Shown: in pieces, positions 33,179 through 45,392 of the stretch
Position numbering within the stretch: the first letter of the stretch is position 1
How the letters are laid out: every line of letters starts with the position of its first letter
DNA from: Pseudomonas mandelii
Lineage (GTDB): Bacteria > Pseudomonadota > Gammaproteobacteria > Pseudomonadales > Pseudomonadaceae
Direction of reading: 5' to 3'
DNA length: 64,000 bases
Assembly: GCF_900106065.1 (NCBI RefSeq)
Contig: NZ_LT629796.1
Span: 6,796,501 to 6,860,500 of the forward strand
Made by a program: the position numbers and the translations under genes
Notes under the pieces: generated by a model
What the model was told of the DNA's origin: nothing
Database searches by the model: none
What the model saw: only the letters and a program-made list of their open reading frames with translations

Positions 33179-33798
33179 ACCCCACTCAGGAGCAACTGAC
33201 GGCGCTGGGCGGCGTGTTTCTCGCCGCCGTCCTCGTCGACAAGATTGCCAAGACCGGCCAGACCACCGAAGCCGGCCTGACCTGCATGCTCGGCAGCCTG
33301 CTGATCCGCGACCCCAAGGACACCCTGGAAGTGTACGGCGGCGACGACCTCAATCTGCGCGAAGGCTATCGCGCATTGATCGGCGCCCTGGAACGCGACC
33401 CGAGCACCCTGCAGCGCGAACCGCTGCGTTACGCCCTGGCCATGCTGGGCCTGGAACGTCAGCTGGCCAAGCGCGACGACTTGCTCGATGTGATCGGCAA
33501 GCGTTTGCCGCAGATTCAATCCCAGGTCGAGCACTTCGGCCCGGCCCACGAAAACGTGATTGCGGCCTGCGGTGCGCTGTACCAGGACACCCTGAGCACC
33601 TTGCGCCAACGGATTCAGGTCCACGGCGACATGCGCAACCTGCAGCAACCGAGCAACGCCTCGAAAATCCGCGCCCTGTTGCTGGCCGGGATTCGTTCGG
33701 CGCGCCTGTGGCGGCAGTTGGGCGGCCATCGCTGGCAGCTGGTGATCAGCCGTCGCAAGTTGCTCAAAGAGCTTTACCCGCTGATGCGCAGCAGCTGA
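33175..33798 (+). CDS. hflD: High-frequency lysogenization protein HflD homologue
   Basis: A 207-residue helical, membrane-associated protein; in E. coli it binds phage lambda CII and limits lysogeny, and its own cell role is unclear. [23 protein letters not shown] at the start and [29 protein letters not shown] at the end are family marks. The ATG overlaps the mnmA stop (ATGA); an in-frame upstream start inside mnmA is rejected. Confidence 0.93.
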   Translation: MNPTQEQLTALGGVFLAAVLVDKIAKTGQTTEAGLTCMLGSLLIRDPKDTLEVYGGDDLNLREGYRALIGALERDPSTLQREPLRYALAMLGLERQLAKRDDLLDVIGKRLPQIQSQVEHFGPAHENVIAACGALYQDTLSTLRQRIQVHGDMRNLQQPSNASKIRALLLAGIRSARLWRQLGGHRWQLVISRRKLLKELYPLMRSS

Positions 33799-33837
33799 AC
33801 CGCGCCCGCAACACCGCTTTAGATCTGTAACGCGTAA

Positions 33838-35295
<1,458 letters not shown>

Positions 35296-35317
35296 TCGAC
35301 CGTTTTACCCGTTTGAG

Positions 35318-35345
35318 ACGCCCGGCAGCGCCGGGCGTTTTTATT
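35318..35345 (+). terminator. Intrinsic terminator after purB
   Basis: ACGCCCGGC and GCCGGGCGT form a 9-bp stem with a 3-base loop, followed by TTTTATT, 22 bases after the purB stop. Confidence 0.9.
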
Positions 35346-35381
35346 CCCGTCTGAAAAGTGCATTTTTTCAATAGGTTACAC

Positions 35382-36551
35382 ATGAATCCTGACATTCCTC
35401 TTCAACTTCTGGGCGGCATCACGGCGCGCGAATTCCTGCGCGACTACTGGCAGAAAAAACCCCTGCTGATCCGTCAGGCGATTCCTGAATTCGAAAGCCC
35501 GATTGACGCCGACGAACTGGCTGGCCTGGCGCTGGAAGAAGAAGTTGAATCGCGCCTGGTAATCGAAAACGGCGAGCGCCCTTGGGAATTGCGTCGCGGT
35601 CCGTTCGCCGAAGACGAATTCAGCAAACTGCCGGAACGTGACTGGACCCTGCTGGTTCAAGCGGTTGACCAGTTCGTTCCGGAAGTTTCTGAGCTGCTGG
35701 AAAACTTCCGCTTCCTGCCGAGCTGGCGCGTCGACGACGTGATGATCAGCTTCGCCGCCCCGGGTGGCAGCGTCGGACCGCACTTCGATAACTACGATGT
35801 GTTCCTGCTGCAGGGTCACGGCAAGCGCAACTGGAAAATCGGCCAGATGTGCGATTCCGAGAGCAAGTTGCTGCAACACGCGGACCTGCGCATCCTCGCT
35901 GATTTCGAAGCCACCGATGAGTGGGTCCTGGAACCTGGCGACATGCTCTACCTGCCGCCGCGCCTGGCCCACTGCGGTGTTGCGATTGATGACTGCATGA
36001 CCTACTCGGTCGGCTTCCGCGCCCCGAGCGCTTCTGAAGTGCTGACTCACTTCACTGACTTCCTCAGCCAGTTCCTGACCGATGAAGAGCGCTACACCGA
36101 TGCCGACGCCCTGCCGGCGGTCGATCCGCACCAGATTCAGCACGACGCCCTTGATCGCCTGAAAGCCTTGCTGGCCGAGCACATGAGCGACGAGCGCCTG
36201 CTGCTGACCTGGTTTGGCCAGTACATGACCGAGCCGCGCTACCCGGAACTCGTGGCAGGCCCGGAAGAGATCGAAGAAGACGACCTGCTTGCCAGCCTGG
36301 AGCAAGGCGCAATACTGATCCGCAACCCGAGCGCACGCCTGGCCTGGTCCGAAGTCGATGACGACCTGTTGTTGTTCGCCAGCGGCCAGAGCCGTTATCT
36401 GCCAGGCAAGCTGCGTGAGCTGCTGAAAATGATCTGCGCTGCCGACTCCCTGCACGCCGACAATCTGGGCGAGTGGCTGACCGACGAAGACAGCCGCGGC
36501 TTGCTGTGCGAACTGATCAAGCAAGGAAGCCTGGGGTTTGCCGATGAATAA
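35382..36551 (+). CDS. roxA: JmjC/cupin ribosomal protein arginine hydroxylase (RoxA/YcfD type)
   Basis: Fe(II)/2-oxoglutarate oxygenase; E. coli YcfD hydroxylates Arg81 of ribosomal protein L16. The 389-residue protein has FLRDYWQKKPLLIRQ at the start, the iron-binding HxD in GSVGPHFDNYDVFLLQ near 137, the distal histidine in LYLPPRLAHCGVAID near 200, and a C-terminal winged-helix region. The ATG at 35382 is preferred over GTG at 35358. It overlaps the next gene by eight bases. Confidence 0.92.
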   Translation: MNPDIPLQLLGGITAREFLRDYWQKKPLLIRQAIPEFESPIDADELAGLALEEEVESRLVIENGERPWELRRGPFAEDEFSKLPERDWTLLVQAVDQFVPEVSELLENFRFLPSWRVDDVMISFAAPGGSVGPHFDNYDVFLLQGHGKRNWKIGQMCDSESKLLQHADLRILADFEATDEWVLEPGDMLYLPPRLAHCGVAIDDCMTYSVGFRAPSASEVLTHFTDFLSQFLTDEERYTDADALPAVDPHQIQHDALDRLKALLAEHMSDERLLLTWFGQYMTEPRYPELVAGPEEIEEDDLLASLEQGAILIRNPSARLAWSEVDDDLLLFASGQSRYLPGKLRELLKMICAADSLHADNLGEWLTDEDSRGLLCELIKQGSLGFADE

Positions 36552-36969
36552 AATTCACGTTCGTGTCGCAGACTGGCAAAAGGACAACGCCGAGATCCGG
36601 CGCATTCGTGAGACGGTGTTCATTGCCGAGCAATCCGTTCCGCCAGAATTGGAATGGGATGCGGATGACGCAACGGCGGTGCATTTCCTGGCCTTCGAAG
36701 GCGACTTTCCGATTGGCACCGCCCGCCTGCTGCCCGATGGGCACATTGGCCGGGTCTCGGTGCTGAAAGACTGGCGCGGTTTGAAAGTCGGCGATGCGCT
36801 GATGCAAGCGGTGATCGGTGAAGCCGAGAAGCGCGATCTGAAGCAGCAGATGCTGAGCGCACAGGTCCAGGCCACGGCGTTCTATGAGCGCCTGGGCTTC
36901 AGCCTGGTCAGTGAGGAGTTCCTGGAAGCCGGGATTCCGCATGTGGACATGGTGCGGCACTCCGCTTAA
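36544..36969 (+). CDS. GNAT-family N-acetyltransferase (ElaA-like)
   Basis: A 141-residue predicted acetyltransferase. The segment RVSVLKDWRGLKVGDALMQAVI (about 70-92) is the acetyl-CoA-binding motif, and AFYERLGFSLVSEEFLEAGIPHVDM at the end resembles ElaA-type enzymes. It overlaps the oxygenase gene by eight bases, so the two are probably co-translated. Substrate unknown. Confidence 0.86.
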   Translation: MNKIHVRVADWQKDNAEIRRIRETVFIAEQSVPPELEWDADDATAVHFLAFEGDFPIGTARLLPDGHIGRVSVLKDWRGLKVGDALMQAVIGEAEKRDLKQQMLSAQVQATAFYERLGFSLVSEEFLEAGIPHVDMVRHSA

Positions 36970-36989
36970 TTCCCTGTGATGGGAGATTA

Positions 36990-37086
36990 CTGTGGCGAGG
37001 GAGCTTGCTCCCGCTGGGGCGCGAAGCGTTCCCAAGATTTTTAGGGCTGCTGTGCAGCCCAGCGGGAGCAGCCGCCCTCACCACAA
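36990..37086. repeat. REP doublet (GTGGCGAGGGAGCTTGCTCCC type)
   Basis: CTGTGGCGAGGGAGCTTGCT opens the pair and AGCGGGAGCAGCCGCCCTCACCACA closes it; the right copy is degenerate. Placed between the acetyltransferase gene and the secretin-like gene. Confidence 0.8.
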
Positions 37087-37221
37087 AAGCCCACCAGAAC
37101 ACCACAAAACGCCTCGCCATCGACCGATGCCGGGGCGTTTTGCTGTCTACGATTCAACTTGCCCCACGCCGGGCCGACAAACTGGCAATATCAACACTTC
37201 AAGATGTCGGAGATAACGGAT

Positions 37222-37983
37222 ATGTCCCTACGCACCCTGCTCACCACGCTGCTGCTGACGTGCAGTTTTTCAGTCATGGCAGCCACCGAGATCGTGCCCC
37301 TGAATTACCACACCAGCGCCGACATGCTACCCATGGCACAGGATTTCATCGGCAAGGACGGCCAGGTCAGCGCTTACGGCAACCAACTGATTGTCAACGC
37401 AGAACAGCGCAAGATCGACGAACTTAAGGCCCTTGTCGCACAACTCGACGTTGCCGCAAAGCGCCTGCTGATCACGGTCGACACCAACGAAAACAACTTC
37501 CAGGGCGACCAAGGCTACTCGGTCAACGGCGCCAAACCGAGCCAGACGCGCATCATCAATCGCAGCACCGACAGCCGCGATGGCGGCATCCAGCAGATTC
37601 AGGCCAGCGAAGGCACACCGGCGCTGATTCAGGTCGGCCAAAGCGTCCCGCTCACCAGCACTCAGACCGATTCCTATGGTGATCTGCGCAGCCAGACCGA
37701 GTACCGCAACGTCACTCAGGGCTTCTACGTCACCGCCAGCGTTACCGGCGACATCGTTCACTTGGCGATCAGTACCAACCGTGACCGCATGAGCCAGGAA
37801 CGTCCAGATGTAGTGAATGTGCAAAGTACCGACACAACTGTCACGGGACGCTTGGGCGAGTGGATCACCCTGGCCGGTGTGAACCGTCAGACCCAAGCCG
37901 ATAAACAGGGCCAGACCCGCAGCTACTCGACTCAGGGCCGGGATGACATGACGTTGCGGGTGAAAGTCGATACTTTGGACTAA
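37222..37983 (+). CDS. Small exported secretin-like protein
   Basis: A 253-residue protein with a signal peptide (MSLRTLLTTLLLTCSFSVMAA). Residues about 24-85 (IVPLNYHTSADMLPMAQDFIG...LIVNAEQRKIDELKALVAQLD) look like a secretin N-domain. The remainder has stretches resembling the start of a secretin core (SEGTPALIQVGQSVPLTSTQ, NVTQGFYVTASVTGD, VTGRLGEWITLAGV) but the pore-forming C-terminal part is absent; typical secretins are twice as long. No secretion-system genes lie beside it. MSLRTLL is the preferred start; longer in-frame starts precede the signal peptide. Function unknown. Confidence 0.8.
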   Translation: MSLRTLLTTLLLTCSFSVMAATEIVPLNYHTSADMLPMAQDFIGKDGQVSAYGNQLIVNAEQRKIDELKALVAQLDVAAKRLLITVDTNENNFQGDQGYSVNGAKPSQTRIINRSTDSRDGGIQQIQASEGTPALIQVGQSVPLTSTQTDSYGDLRSQTEYRNVTQGFYVTASVTGDIVHLAISTNRDRMSQERPDVVNVQSTDTTVTGRLGEWITLAGVNRQTQADKQGQTRSYSTQGRDDMTLRVKVDTLD

Positions 37984-38482
37984 ACCACCGAAAACTGACT
38001 GATTAGTCGTATTAGACCAAAGATGTAGTGCCCGAAAAAAAGCACTACAAAACGTTTGACGATACAAAAAAGCAAAGGCATGATGGCCTCGCTCCCGCTA
38101 ATCAGGGGCCCTGGCAAGGGCCTTCGAGGCGCTGCTCGCATCTACCCCGCGAGCCGCTTCGTGTCTGTACCGCCCACAAGGTGTGTTTGACGAGGTTGCC
38201 GACTGGAACGAAGTTGTCCCGAGGGACGGAAGCGTAATTAGGTAACCCGGCTCCACACTGAAGTTCGTACCAAGGCCCACGACGCCCGAATGCGCTCGCC
38301 AGTTCGCCCTTACCTGCTCACTTCCCCTCGAGCCCATCGTTCATCCCGTCGCCAATCCCGCCGAATCCGACTTGACCACCTAAGCTTCTGGTCAGCGAGC
38401 AGCCTCTTACGCCCCAATTGAATCGCGTACTTGGCAGGAGCAGGAATTTTCCACACAGACCTATGCGACGAGGTTTATCTCC
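37984..38482. other. Intergenic region upstream of aceA
   Basis: About 500 bases between the secretin-like gene and isocitrate lyase. It holds an 8-bp inverted repeat at 38024-38049 and a GC-rich hairpin near 38107 (GGGGCCCTGGCAAGGGCC). No open frame has coding character and no known small RNA is recognised. The length suggests a long leader or regulatory region for aceA. Confidence 0.55.
38024..38049. promoter_or_regulatory. Inverted repeat TGTAGTGC-N10-GCACTACA
   Basis: A perfect 8-bp inverted repeat with an A-rich 10-base spacer, 430 bases before aceA. There is no T-run, so it is not an obvious terminator. RpiR-type regulators such as HexR and RccR act on central carbon genes of Pseudomonas, and TGTAGT/ACTACA half-sites are of the kind they bind; the link here is inference. 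Confidence 0.45.
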
Positions 38483-39808
38483 ATGGCACTGACACGCGAA
38501 CAGCAAATTGCAGCCCTCGAAAAAGATTGGGCTGAAAACCCACGCTGGAAAGGCGTGACACGCGCTTACTCCGCTGCTGACGTCGTCCGCCTGCGTGGCT
38601 CGGTTCAACCTGAGCACACCTTTGCAAAACTGGGCGCCGAGAAGCTGTGGAACCTGGTCACCCAGGGCGCCAAGCCATCCTTCCGTCCTGATAAAGATTT
38701 CGTCAACTGCATGGGCGCCCTGACCGGCGGCCAGGCTGTACAACAAGTCAAAGCCGGTATCCAGGCGATCTACCTGTCGGGCTGGCAGGTTGCTGCGGAC
38801 AACAACTCCGCCGAATCGATGTACCCGGACCAGTCGCTGTACCCGGTGGACTCGGTTCCAACCGTGGTCAAGCGCATCAACAACTCGTTCCGTCGTGCCG
38901 ACCAGATCCAGTGGAAAGCCGGCAAAGGCCCGGGCGACGAAGGTTACATCGACTACTTCGCACCGATCGTGGCTGACGCTGAAGCCGGTTTCGGCGGCGT
39001 TCTGAACGCTTACGAGCTGATGAAGAGCATGATCGAAGCAGGCGCCGCCGGCGTTCACTTCGAAGACCAACTGGCTTCCGTGAAAAAATGCGGCCACATG
39101 GGCGGCAAAGTACTGGTTCCTACCCAGGAAGCTGTACAGAAGCTGACCGCTGCTCGTCTGGCAGCTGACGTTGCTGGCACACCGACCATCATTTTGGCTC
39201 GTACCGACGCTAACGCGGCTGACCTGCTGACTTCCGATTGCGACCCATACGACCAGCCGTTCGTGACTGGCGAACGTACTCAGGAAGGCTTCTACAAAGT
39301 ACGCGCCGGCCTGGACCAGGCGATCGCTCGCGGCCTGGCTTACGCTCCGTACGCCGACCTGATCTGGTGCGAAACCGCCAAGCCGGACCTGGACGAAGCT
39401 CGTCGTTTCGCTGAAGCGATCAAAAAGGAATACCCGGACCAACTGCTGTCGTACAACTGCTCGCCTTCCTTCAACTGGAAGAAAAACCTGGACGACGCGA
39501 CCATCGCCAAGTTCCAGCGCGAACTGTCCGCCATGGGTTACAAGCACCAGTTCATCACCCTGGCCGGCATTCACAACATGTGGCACAGCATGTTCAACCT
39601 GGCGCACGACTACGCCCGCAACGACATGACTGCCTACGTGAAACTGCAAGAGCAAGAGTTCGCTGACGCTTCGAAGGGCTACACCTTCGTGGCTCACCAG
39701 CAGGAAGTGGGCACCGGCTACTTCGACGACATGACCACCGTGATTCAAGGTGGCACGTCTTCGGTAACCGCCCTGACCGGTTCGACCGAAGAAGAACAGT
39801 TCCACTGA
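38483..39808 (+). CDS. aceA: Isocitrate lyase
   Basis: First enzyme of the glyoxylate shunt, splitting isocitrate to glyoxylate and succinate. The 441-residue protein has the catalytic signature [17 protein letters not shown] near 191 and [17 protein letters not shown] substrate block near 320. Its length matches the short (E. coli type) isocitrate lyase; P. aeruginosa, as I recall, has a longer form. It is a single gene followed by a strong terminator, near both isocitrate dehydrogenases. Confidence 0.97.
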   Translation: MALTREQQIAALEKDWAENPRWKGVTRAYSAADVVRLRGSVQPEHTFAKLGAEKLWNLVTQGAKPSFRPDKDFVNCMGALTGGQAVQQVKAGIQAIYLSGWQVAADNNSAESMYPDQSLYPVDSVPTVVKRINNSFRRADQIQWKAGKGPGDEGYIDYFAPIVADAEAGFGGVLNAYELMKSMIEAGAAGVHFEDQLASVKKCGHMGGKVLVPTQEAVQKLTAARLAADVAGTPTIILARTDANAADLLTSDCDPYDQPFVTGERTQEGFYKVRAGLDQAIARGLAYAPYADLIWCETAKPDLDEARRFAEAIKKEYPDQLLSYNCSPSFNWKKNLDDATIAKFQRELSAMGYKHQFITLAGIHNMWHSMFNLAHDYARNDMTAYVKLQEQEFADASKGYTFVAHQQEVGTGYFDDMTTVIQGGTSSVTALTGSTEEEQFH

Positions 39809-39875
39809 TCCGATTCGCCTGAGCAAACGGCCGTTGCGGACCGAATAGAAAGCTAACCGCAACGTCGCACATCTG

Positions 39876-39905
39876 ACGCCCCGACTGGTTCGGGGCGTTT
39901 TTTTG
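39876..39905 (+). terminator. Intrinsic terminator after aceA
   Basis: ACGCCCCGA and TCGGGGCGT form a 9-bp stem with a 5-base loop, followed by eight T. Confidence 0.94.
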
Positions 39906-39936
39906 CCTGCATTTTTTGAAACACCACCGCCCCCCC

Positions 39937-40028
39937 CGTAGGAGCGAGGCTTGCCCGCGAAGAACGATGACGCGGTAAGTCTGAAGCACCGCGGCGTATT
40001 CTTCGCGGGCAAGCCTCGCTCCTACGGG
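39937..40028. repeat. REP doublet (GAGGCTTGCCCGCGAAG type)
   Basis: GTAGGAGCGAGGCTTGCCCG and its exact inverse near 40005 form long arms (about 28 bp) around a 35-base centre. The core GGCTTGCCCGCGAAGAA differs from the other two REP types in this window. Confidence 0.88.
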
Positions 40029-40177
40029 GGAACGCGTGCAGCCAAAAACCTTGATTCAGAGCAGTTTCAAGATCAGGAAAGCAGGGTAAAACAACCCCGC
40101 CCGCTACTTGTAGTAACGCGCATATAAGACAACTTCCCCGCCCCAACCTGGATAACCAGTTTAAAAACCATCGCAAA

Positions 40178-40196
40178 CAATAATGATTGTCATTTG
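40178..40196. promoter_or_regulatory. Fur-box-like site upstream of nuoA
   Basis: CAATAATGATTGTCATTTG matches the Fur consensus GATAATGATAATCATTATC at 13 of 19 positions, with the central ATAATGAT..TCATT intact. It lies about 150 bases before the candidate nuo promoter. Fur control of nuo here is not shown, only suggested. Confidence 0.5.
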
Positions 40197-40330
40197 GCGG
40201 CAACTATGTTCGTTACATTCCCTACAAAACAATATTGATGAAAACCCGGCTAATGCCCGCAACGCATGGGCTGCGTGGCTTTGGAGGTGCGCTATGTCCT
40301 TATTCCTGTAAATAATTTCGCTATAGGAAT

Positions 40331-40359
40331 TTTACTTGCACGGTGTTGTGCCATAAAAT
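40331..40359 (+). promoter_or_regulatory. Candidate nuo operon promoter
   Basis: TTTACT (40331-40336) and TAAAAT (40354-40359) with a 17-base spacer; matches 4/6 and 5/6 to sigma-70 consensus. It lies about 90 bases before the nuoA ATG. Confidence 0.45.
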
Positions 40360-40447
40360 CAGCGGGATTGATTGCTGCGACATATCGTCACTGCGTTGTT
40401 TCTTTTTCAAGCTCAGAGACCTTTGCTCTCTGTTAAGGATTTCCAGC

Positions 40448-40861
40448 ATGCCCGAAGCGACAGGACTCATGGCCCACAACTGGGGCTTTGCCATTTTCCT
40501 TCTGGGCGTTGTCGGCCTCTGCGCCTTCATGCTCGGCGTCTCCAGCCTCCTCGGGTCAAAAGCCTGGGGCCGCAGCAAAAACGAACCGTTCGAGTCAGGC
40601 ATGCTACCTACAGGTGGCGCCCGCTTGCGGCTCTCAGCCAAATTCTATCTGGTCGCGATGCTCTTCGTGATCTTCGATATCGAAGCCCTCTTTCTCTTTG
40701 CCTGGTCTGTGTCCGTCCGCGAAAGCGGCTGGACCGGATTCGTCGAAGCTCTCGTTTTCATAGCAATTCTGTTGGCAGGTCTTGTCTACCTGTTCCGAGT
40801 GGGCGCCCTTGACTGGGCTCCGGAAGCTCGTCGCAAGCGGCAGGCGAAGCTGAAACAATGA
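40448..40861 (+). CDS. nuoA: NADH-quinone oxidoreductase subunit A
   Basis: Membrane subunit of respiratory complex I, 137 residues with three transmembrane helices. [37 protein letters not shown] is the family core; the loop and [11 protein letters not shown] helix sit near the quinone channel. The start at 40448 ([13 protein letters not shown]) has AAGGA upstream; 35 earlier codons in frame are leader. First gene of the nuoA-N operon. Confidence 0.95.
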   Translation: MPEATGLMAHNWGFAIFLLGVVGLCAFMLGVSSLLGSKAWGRSKNEPFESGMLPTGGARLRLSAKFYLVAMLFVIFDIEALFLFAWSVSVRESGWTGFVEALVFIAILLAGLVYLFRVGALDWAPEARRKRQAKLKQ

Positions 40862-40871
40862 GGCTTTGGCA

Positions 40872-41546
40872 ATGCAATACAATCTCACCAGGATCGACCC
40901 CGATGCTCCTAACGAGCAGTATCCGATTGGCGAACGGGAAACCGTTTCCGATCCGTTAGAAGATCAAGTCCACAAAAACATCTTCATGGGCAAGCTCGAA
41001 GACGTGCTTAACGGCACAGTCAACTGGGGGCGCAAGAACTCCCTGTGGCCGTATAACTTCGGTCTTTCGTGCTGCTACGTGGAAATGACCACCGCCTTCA
41101 CGGCGCCCCACGACATCGCGCGCTTTGGCGCCGAGGTTATCCGGGCATCGCCGCGTCAGGCGGATTTCATGGTTATCGCTGGTACCTGCTTCATCAAGAT
41201 GGCGCCGATCATTCAGCGTCTCTACGAGCAAATGCTCGAACCTAAATGGGTTATCTCCATGGGTTCGTGCGCCAACTCCGGTGGCATGTACGACATCTAC
41301 TCCGTCGTTCAAGGGGTGGACAAGTTCCTGCCCGTGGACGTCTACGTGCCTGGCTGCCCGCCCCGCCCTGAAGCTTTTTTGCAAGGCTTGATGCTCTTGC
41401 AAGAGTCGATTGGACAGGAGCGTCGTCCGCTTTCCTGGGTCGTCGGTGATCAAGGCGTGTACCGCGCCGAGATGCCTTCGCAAAAGGAACAGCGCCGCGA
41501 ACAGCGAATCGCAGTCACCAACCTGCGCAGCCCCGACGAAGTCTGA
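40872..41546 (+). CDS. nuoB: NADH-quinone oxidoreductase subunit B
   Basis: Peripheral-arm subunit holding cluster N2, the last iron-sulfur centre before quinone. The 224-residue protein has the tandem cysteines Cys67-Cys68 (GLSCCYVEM), Cys133 (GSCANSGG) and Cys162 (VPGCPPRPE), which ligate the 4Fe-4S cluster. The ATG at 40872 is preferred over a TTG two codons earlier. Confidence 0.97.
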   Translation: MQYNLTRIDPDAPNEQYPIGERETVSDPLEDQVHKNIFMGKLEDVLNGTVNWGRKNSLWPYNFGLSCCYVEMTTAFTAPHDIARFGAEVIRASPRQADFMVIAGTCFIKMAPIIQRLYEQMLEPKWVISMGSCANSGGMYDIYSVVQGVDKFLPVDVYVPGCPPRPEAFLQGLMLLQESIGQERRPLSWVVGDQGVYRAEMPSQKEQRREQRIAVTNLRSPDEV

Positions 41547-41612
41547 TCCAGCTCTGCTTCTTTAATAGAACGAGAAACTGGCTTCATTCTTTACGTTGAC
41601 CGAAAGCGATAA

Positions 41613-43403
<1,791 letters not shown>

Positions 43404-43405
43404 GC

Positions 43406-43903
43406 ATGAACAGCACGCTTATCCAGACAGACCGTTTCACCTTGAGTGAAACCGAGCGCTCGGCCATCGAGCACGAGCTGCATCACTACGAAGACCCGCG
43501 CGCGGCGTCGATCGAAGCCCTGAAGATCGTCCAGAAGGAACGTGGCTGGGTGCCTGACGGCGCGCTCTACGCCATCGGCGAGATCCTCGGCATCCCGGCG
43601 AGCGACGTTGAAGGCGTGGCGACGTTCTATAGCCAGATCTTCCGTCAGCCAGTGGGCCGTCACATCATTCGCGTCTGCGACAGCATGGTCTGCTACATCG
43701 GCGGCCATGAATCGGTGGTCAGCGAAATCCAGAGCAATCTGGGTATCGGCCTGGGTCAGACCACCGCCGACGGTCGTTTCACCCTGCTGCCGGTCTGCTG
43801 CCTCGGCAACTGTGACAAGGCGCCGGCGTTGATGATCGACGACGACACTTTCGGCGATGTGCAGCCTGCCGGCGTTGCCAAATTGCTCGAGGGCTACGTA
43901 TGA
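43406..43903 (+). CDS. nuoE: NADH-quinone oxidoreductase subunit E
   Basis: Thioredoxin-fold subunit with the 2Fe-2S cluster N1a. The 165-residue protein has ligands in [11 protein letters not shown] and [12 protein letters not shown], and the N-terminal helical bundle ending [15 protein letters not shown]. It starts two bases after nuoCD and overlaps nuoF by four. Confidence 0.96.
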   Translation: MNSTLIQTDRFTLSETERSAIEHELHHYEDPRAASIEALKIVQKERGWVPDGALYAIGEILGIPASDVEGVATFYSQIFRQPVGRHIIRVCDSMVCYIGGHESVVSEIQSNLGIGLGQTTADGRFTLLPVCCLGNCDKAPALMIDDDTFGDVQPAGVAKLLEGYV

Positions 43904-45255
43904 CCCTGACTTCCTTCGGTCCAGCCAACCGCATCAAGCGTTCGGCCGAGACTCACCCGCTGACCTGGCGTCTGCGCGACGACGGCGAAGCTGTCTGGCT
44001 CGACGAGTACCAGGCCAAGAACGGTTACGCGGCAGCGCGCAAAGCGTTCGCTGACATGGCTCAGGACGACATCGTCCAGACCGTGAAAGACGCCGGCCTT
44101 AAAGGTCGCGGCGGTGCAGGCTTCCCCACGGGCGTGAAGTGGGGCCTGATGCCCAAAGACGAATCCATCAACATCCGCTACCTGCTGTGCAACGCGGACG
44201 AGATGGAACCGAACACCTGGAAAGACCGCATGCTGATGGAGCAACTGCCCCATCTGCTGATCGAAGGCATGCTGATCAGTGCTCGCGCGCTGAAAACCTA
44301 CCGTGGCTACATTTTCCTGCGTGGCGAATACACCACCGCCGCCAAGCACCTCAACCGTGCCGTGGAAGAAGCCAAGGCAGCCGGTCTGCTGGGCAAGAAC
44401 ATCCTGGGCAGCGGCTTCGATTTCGAGCTGTTCGTCCACACCGGCGCCGGGCGTTACATCTGCGGTGAAGAAACCGCACTGATCAACTCCCTGGAAGGCC
44501 GTCGCGCCAACCCGCGCTCCAAGCCGCCCTTCCCTGCCGCCGTTGGCGTGTGGGGCAAGCCAACTTGCGTGAACAACGTTGAAACCCTGTGCAACGTGCC
44601 GGCGATCATTGCCGACGGCGTGGACTGGTACAAATCGTTGGCCCGCGAAGGCAGCGAAGACATGGGCACCAAGCTCATGGGCTTCTCCGGCAAGGTCAAG
44701 AACCCGGGCCTGTGGGAATTGCCGTTCGGCGTCACCGGTCGCGAGTTGTTCGAAGACTACGCCGGCGGCATGCGCGATGGCTTCAAGCTCAAGTGCTGGC
44801 AGCCAGGCGGCGCCGGTACCGGTTTCCTGTTGCCGGAACACCTGGACGCACAAATGTACGCCGGCGGCATCGCCAAAGTGGGCACCCGTATGGGTACCGG
44901 CCTGGCCATGGCGGTGGACGACAGCGTCAACATGGTGTCCCTGCTGCGCAACATGGAAGAGTTCTTCTCCCGTGAATCGTGCGGTTTCTGCACCCCGTGC
45001 CGTGACGGTTTGCCGTGGAGCGTCAAGCTTCTGCGCGCCATCGAAAACGGTGAAGGGCAAGCCGGCGATATCGAGACCCTGCTGGGTCTGGTCGGTTTCC
45101 TCGGCCCAGGCAAGACCTTCTGTGCTCACGCACCGGGCGCCGTGGAGCCGTTGGGCAGCGCAATCAAATACTTCCGCCACGAGTTCGAAGCCGGCATCGC
45201 GCCCACCAGCGCCGTCGTCCCGCCTCTGGCAAGGCCGATCGTAGTCGGCGCGTAA
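43900..45255 (+). CDS. nuoF: NADH-quinone oxidoreductase subunit F
   Basis: NADH-oxidising subunit with FMN and cluster N3. The 451-residue protein has the FMN/NADH motif [17 protein letters not shown] near 68, [21 protein letters not shown] near 185, and the 4Fe-4S ligands [12 protein letters not shown] near 365 with the fourth in [12 protein letters not shown]. The ATGA overlap with nuoE couples translation. A 137-base gap with a hairpin follows, the largest inside the operon. Confidence 0.97.
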   Translation: MTLTSFGPANRIKRSAETHPLTWRLRDDGEAVWLDEYQAKNGYAAARKAFADMAQDDIVQTVKDAGLKGRGGAGFPTGVKWGLMPKDESINIRYLLCNADEMEPNTWKDRMLMEQLPHLLIEGMLISARALKTYRGYIFLRGEYTTAAKHLNRAVEEAKAAGLLGKNILGSGFDFELFVHTGAGRYICGEETALINSLEGRRANPRSKPPFPAAVGVWGKPTCVNNVETLCNVPAIIADGVDWYKSLAREGSEDMGTKLMGFSGKVKNPGLWELPFGVTGRELFEDYAGGMRDGFKLKCWQPGGAGTGFLLPEHLDAQMYAGGIAKVGTRMGTGLAMAVDDSVNMVSLLRNMEEFFSRESCGFCTPCRDGLPWSVKLLRAIENGEGQAGDIETLLGLVGFLGPGKTFCAHAPGAVEPLGSAIKYFRHEFEAGIAPTSAVVPPLARPIVVGA

Positions 45256-45264
45256 ACGCTTAAA

Positions 45265-45292
45265 AAAGCGAAGGGTCCGTGCCCTTCGCTTT
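45265..45292 (+). terminator. Terminator- or attenuator-like hairpin inside the nuo operon
   Basis: AAAGCGAAGGG (45265-45275) and CCCTTCGCTTT (45282-45292) form a perfect 11-bp stem with a 6-base loop, ten bases after the nuoF stop. Only three T close the stem and GTCG follows, so termination should be partial at most. It may be a read-through terminator, an RNA-processing site or a 3'-end stabiliser. Confidence 0.6.
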
Positions 45293-45392
45293 GTCGTGTG
45301 ATGACGCCGTAAACGGCTGTGTTGATTCACGCGAATAACAAGATTCCATTAGCCACGCCCGCTGACACCGGGCCAACGAAGAACTTTGAACC

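Larger units (their letters stand above)
39809..40447. other. Intergenic region aceA / nuoA
   Basis: About 640 bases containing the aceA terminator (39876), a REP pair of a different family (39937-40028), an AT-rich stretch with a Fur-box-like site (40178-40196), and a candidate nuo promoter (40331-40359). No protein-coding frame is convincing. Confidence 0.7.

Noticed and set aside
38318..40012. A 564-residue open frame on the minus strand opposite aceA
   Set aside because: It mirrors aceA codon structure in a high-GC genome, has low-complexity composition, and no recognisable domain; aceA on the plus strand is certain.
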